Origin: JBNJGT01 sp046496745
GTDB lineage: Archaea > Nanobdellota > Nanobdellia > Woesearchaeales > JACJVW01
Reading direction: 5' to 3'
Length of the DNA: 15,884 nt
Assembly: GCA_046496745.1 (NCBI GenBank)
Contig: JAWOGQ010000094.1
Location: 1-15,884 of the forward strand
A program made the position numbers and the translations under genes. Of this stretch, positions 14,964-15,884 are shown piece by piece (the stretch's first letter is position 1; each line of letters starts with the position of its first letter). The notes below the pieces were generated by a model. The model was not told where the DNA came from. It did not search any database and was given only the letters and a program-made list of their open reading frames with translations.

Positions 14964-15411
14964 ATATCTCGTAGACGTAGTCTTTTTCGATGTTGAGAAT
15001 CGCATTTCTTGCGATGTGTTTTATGGTGTATTCCGGGAGTGTCACTTTCTTGAACAGTCCAAGCTTTACGTCAATTGAGGAGAGATTCTTGTGCTCGTCC
15101 AGGGTCGCGCTTGTGATTGTCCCTACAGGTATGCCATAGCAGTCAAAGACTGCAAGGCCCAGGTAATGGGAGCTTGGTGTCTGTGAGATGTAGATCGCGT
15201 CAATCCCGAAATTGAGGACAAGCTCTATCCCTATGAAGGCAAATGGTTTCATGAACCCTGAATCAATGCTTATGCCTGTGATTGTCTTTTTTTTCTTGTC
15301 TATGTGAAGCTGTGTGATGATGCCGACGTGATTGCCTTCATTATCTATCACATCTTTTCCCAGGATATCATCTGATGTTATGATGTTTTTGCTGAAGATA
15401 TCTTCTGTCAT
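14917..15411 (-). CDS. Tandem PRC-barrel protein (164 aa)
   Basis: A small cytoplasmic protein made of two PRC-barrel units: residues about 17-77 (ILGKDVIDNEGNHVGIITQ start) and 84-142 (YLGLAVFDCYGIPVGTITS start). Each has the typical G-x-x-V-D...G-x-x-x-G-x-I-x beginning followed by beta strands. A basic tail (RPRRSSRKA) follows and is encoded in the overlap with kae1. PRC barrels in archaea mediate protein contacts, and some haloarchaeal members (CdpB) take part in cell division with SepF; whether this one does is not shown. Its ATG overlaps the stop of the upstream PRC gene (ATGA), and the two proteins share the same domain plan, so they are likely paralogues that may form a heteromer. Confidence 0.82.
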   Translation of the reverse strand: MTEDIFSKNIITSDDILGKDVIDNEGNHVGIITQLHIDKKKKTITGISIDSGFMKPFAFIGIELVLNFGIDAIYISQTPSSHYLGLAVFDCYGIPVGTITSATLDEHKNLSSIDVKLGLFKKVTLPEYTIKHIARNAILNIEKDYVYEIFNANKHRPRRSSRKA

Positions 15412-15848
15412 TCTAATTCGATCTTGAGAATTATGTTCTGGCTGATTGTCTGGACTTCTGATGCTTCGAACCTGATCTCTTTTGAGAGAAGATTCTTTTT
15501 TACAAAGATTGCGGTGAAGGTGTTTGTCGTGTCAGGGCGCTCAATACGGTTTACTTTGCCAATCTTCCTCCCGTTGCAGTCAAGGACGGGAAGTCCTACT
15601 ATGCGGGGGATAGGGTCTATCTTCAAGACCACTGCATTTTCCCTGAAGCTTTCAAAGTGTGTCTTTTCAATGAAAAGCTCAGGACTTTTGGATACGGTAA
15701 TCCCTATGATGGAGTAATCCTTTATGTAGATATCTGTCACTTTGCCAAGGATCTCTCCTGAGTGGGAGAGGACGTGCTTGCCCAGTAGTTTCTTTAGGGA
15801 GAATTCCTCCTCCAGATTGTATGGATTTTTTGCAATCTGTTCAGTCAT
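15408..15848 (-). CDS. Tandem PRC-barrel protein (146 aa)
   Basis: First gene of the two-gene PRC operon. It also consists of two PRC-barrel units: residues about 20-76 (LLGKHVLSHSGEILGKVTD start) and 83-142 (IVGLPVLDCNGRKIGKVNR start). It lacks the basic tail of its neighbour. No signal peptide or TM segment is visible, so it is cytoplasmic. A TATA box lies 28 nt before the ATG, and a short inverted repeat sits between the two. Function is unknown beyond a general protein-interaction role for the fold. Confidence 0.82.
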   Translation of the reverse strand: MTEQIAKNPYNLEEEFSLKKLLGKHVLSHSGEILGKVTDIYIKDYSIIGITVSKSPELFIEKTHFESFRENAVVLKIDPIPRIVGLPVLDCNGRKIGKVNRIERPDTTNTFTAIFVKKNLLSKEIRFEASEVQTISQNIILKIELE

Positions 15849-15855
15849 CTGTATT

Positions 15856-15872
15856 AATCAGGTGTCCTGATT
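15856..15872. repeat. 7-bp inverted repeat ahead of the PRC operon
   Basis: AATCAGG-TGT-CCTGATT is a perfect inverted repeat located between the TATA box and the start codon at 15848. Its position would suit an operator that blocks transcription initiation. It is short, so it could be chance. Confidence 0.4.
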
Positions 15873-15880
15873 TTTAAACT
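15872..15880 (-). promoter_or_regulatory. TATA box for the PRC-barrel operon
   Basis: The minus strand reads AAAGTTTAAAAATC; the GTTTAAAAA element is centred about 28 nt upstream of the ATG at 15848, the same geometry as the other promoters in the window. Confidence 0.58.
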
Positions 15881-15884
15881 TTGT

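Overview
This window looks like a compact archaeal genome segment, most likely from the DPANN group (Woesearchaeota/Pacearchaeota-like; the group assignment is my inference). The archaeal evidence is: a GatD subunit of the archaeal tRNA-dependent Gln-tRNA amidotransferase, a stand-alone Kae1, tandem PRC-barrel proteins, a secreted subtilase whose leader is followed by a PITGM-type motif, a surface protein with the Cys-rich and C-terminal helical modules I associate with DPANN proteins, and archaeal BRE/TATA promoters placed about 27-32 nt ahead of start codons. There is no tRNA, rRNA, CRISPR array or insertion sequence that I can see, and no gene-free stretch longer than about 100 bp.

Layout. 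1-1034 (+): 3' part of gatD, cut by the window edge. 1012-2240 (-): a two-gene, ATGA-coupled pair, a helical/UPF0175-like HTH protein followed by a PIN-domain protein, resembling a toxin-antitoxin module. 2241-2324: a divergent promoter with a near-perfect inverted repeat. 2325-7582 (+): a secreted subtilisin-like protease overlapping by ATGA with a 1234-residue surface lipoprotein (Ig-like, PPC, beta-helix, Cys-rich repeats, TM segment, cytoplasmic tail). 13897-7545 (-): a gene encoding a complete class A penicillin-binding protein (GT51 glycosyltransferase plus transpeptidase), followed by three tightly packed genes for proteins I do not recognise (247, 587 and 413 aa). 13998-14963 (+): kae1, divergent from the PBP gene. 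15848-14917 (-): two ATGA-coupled genes for proteins each made of two PRC-barrel repeats.

The most interesting region is 7545-13897. A bifunctional peptidoglycan polymerase with all catalytic motifs intact is embedded between archaeal housekeeping genes, driven by an archaeal-type promoter, and heads a cluster of unknown genes. Peptidoglycan-type class A PBPs are a bacterial hallmark, and pseudomurein synthesis in methanogens does not use them. The cluster is therefore a candidate for an uncharacterised archaeal cell-wall (or cell-wall attack/remodelling) system. The second theme is a coupled protease/surface-lipoprotein pair in which the PPC and Ig-like domains that normally sit on the protease itself are found in the neighbouring protein.

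The genome is very compact: all three tail-to-tail gene pairs overlap at their 3' ends (23, 38 and 47 bp), co-directional genes overlap or nearly touch, and the promoter positions imply mostly leaderless mRNAs.
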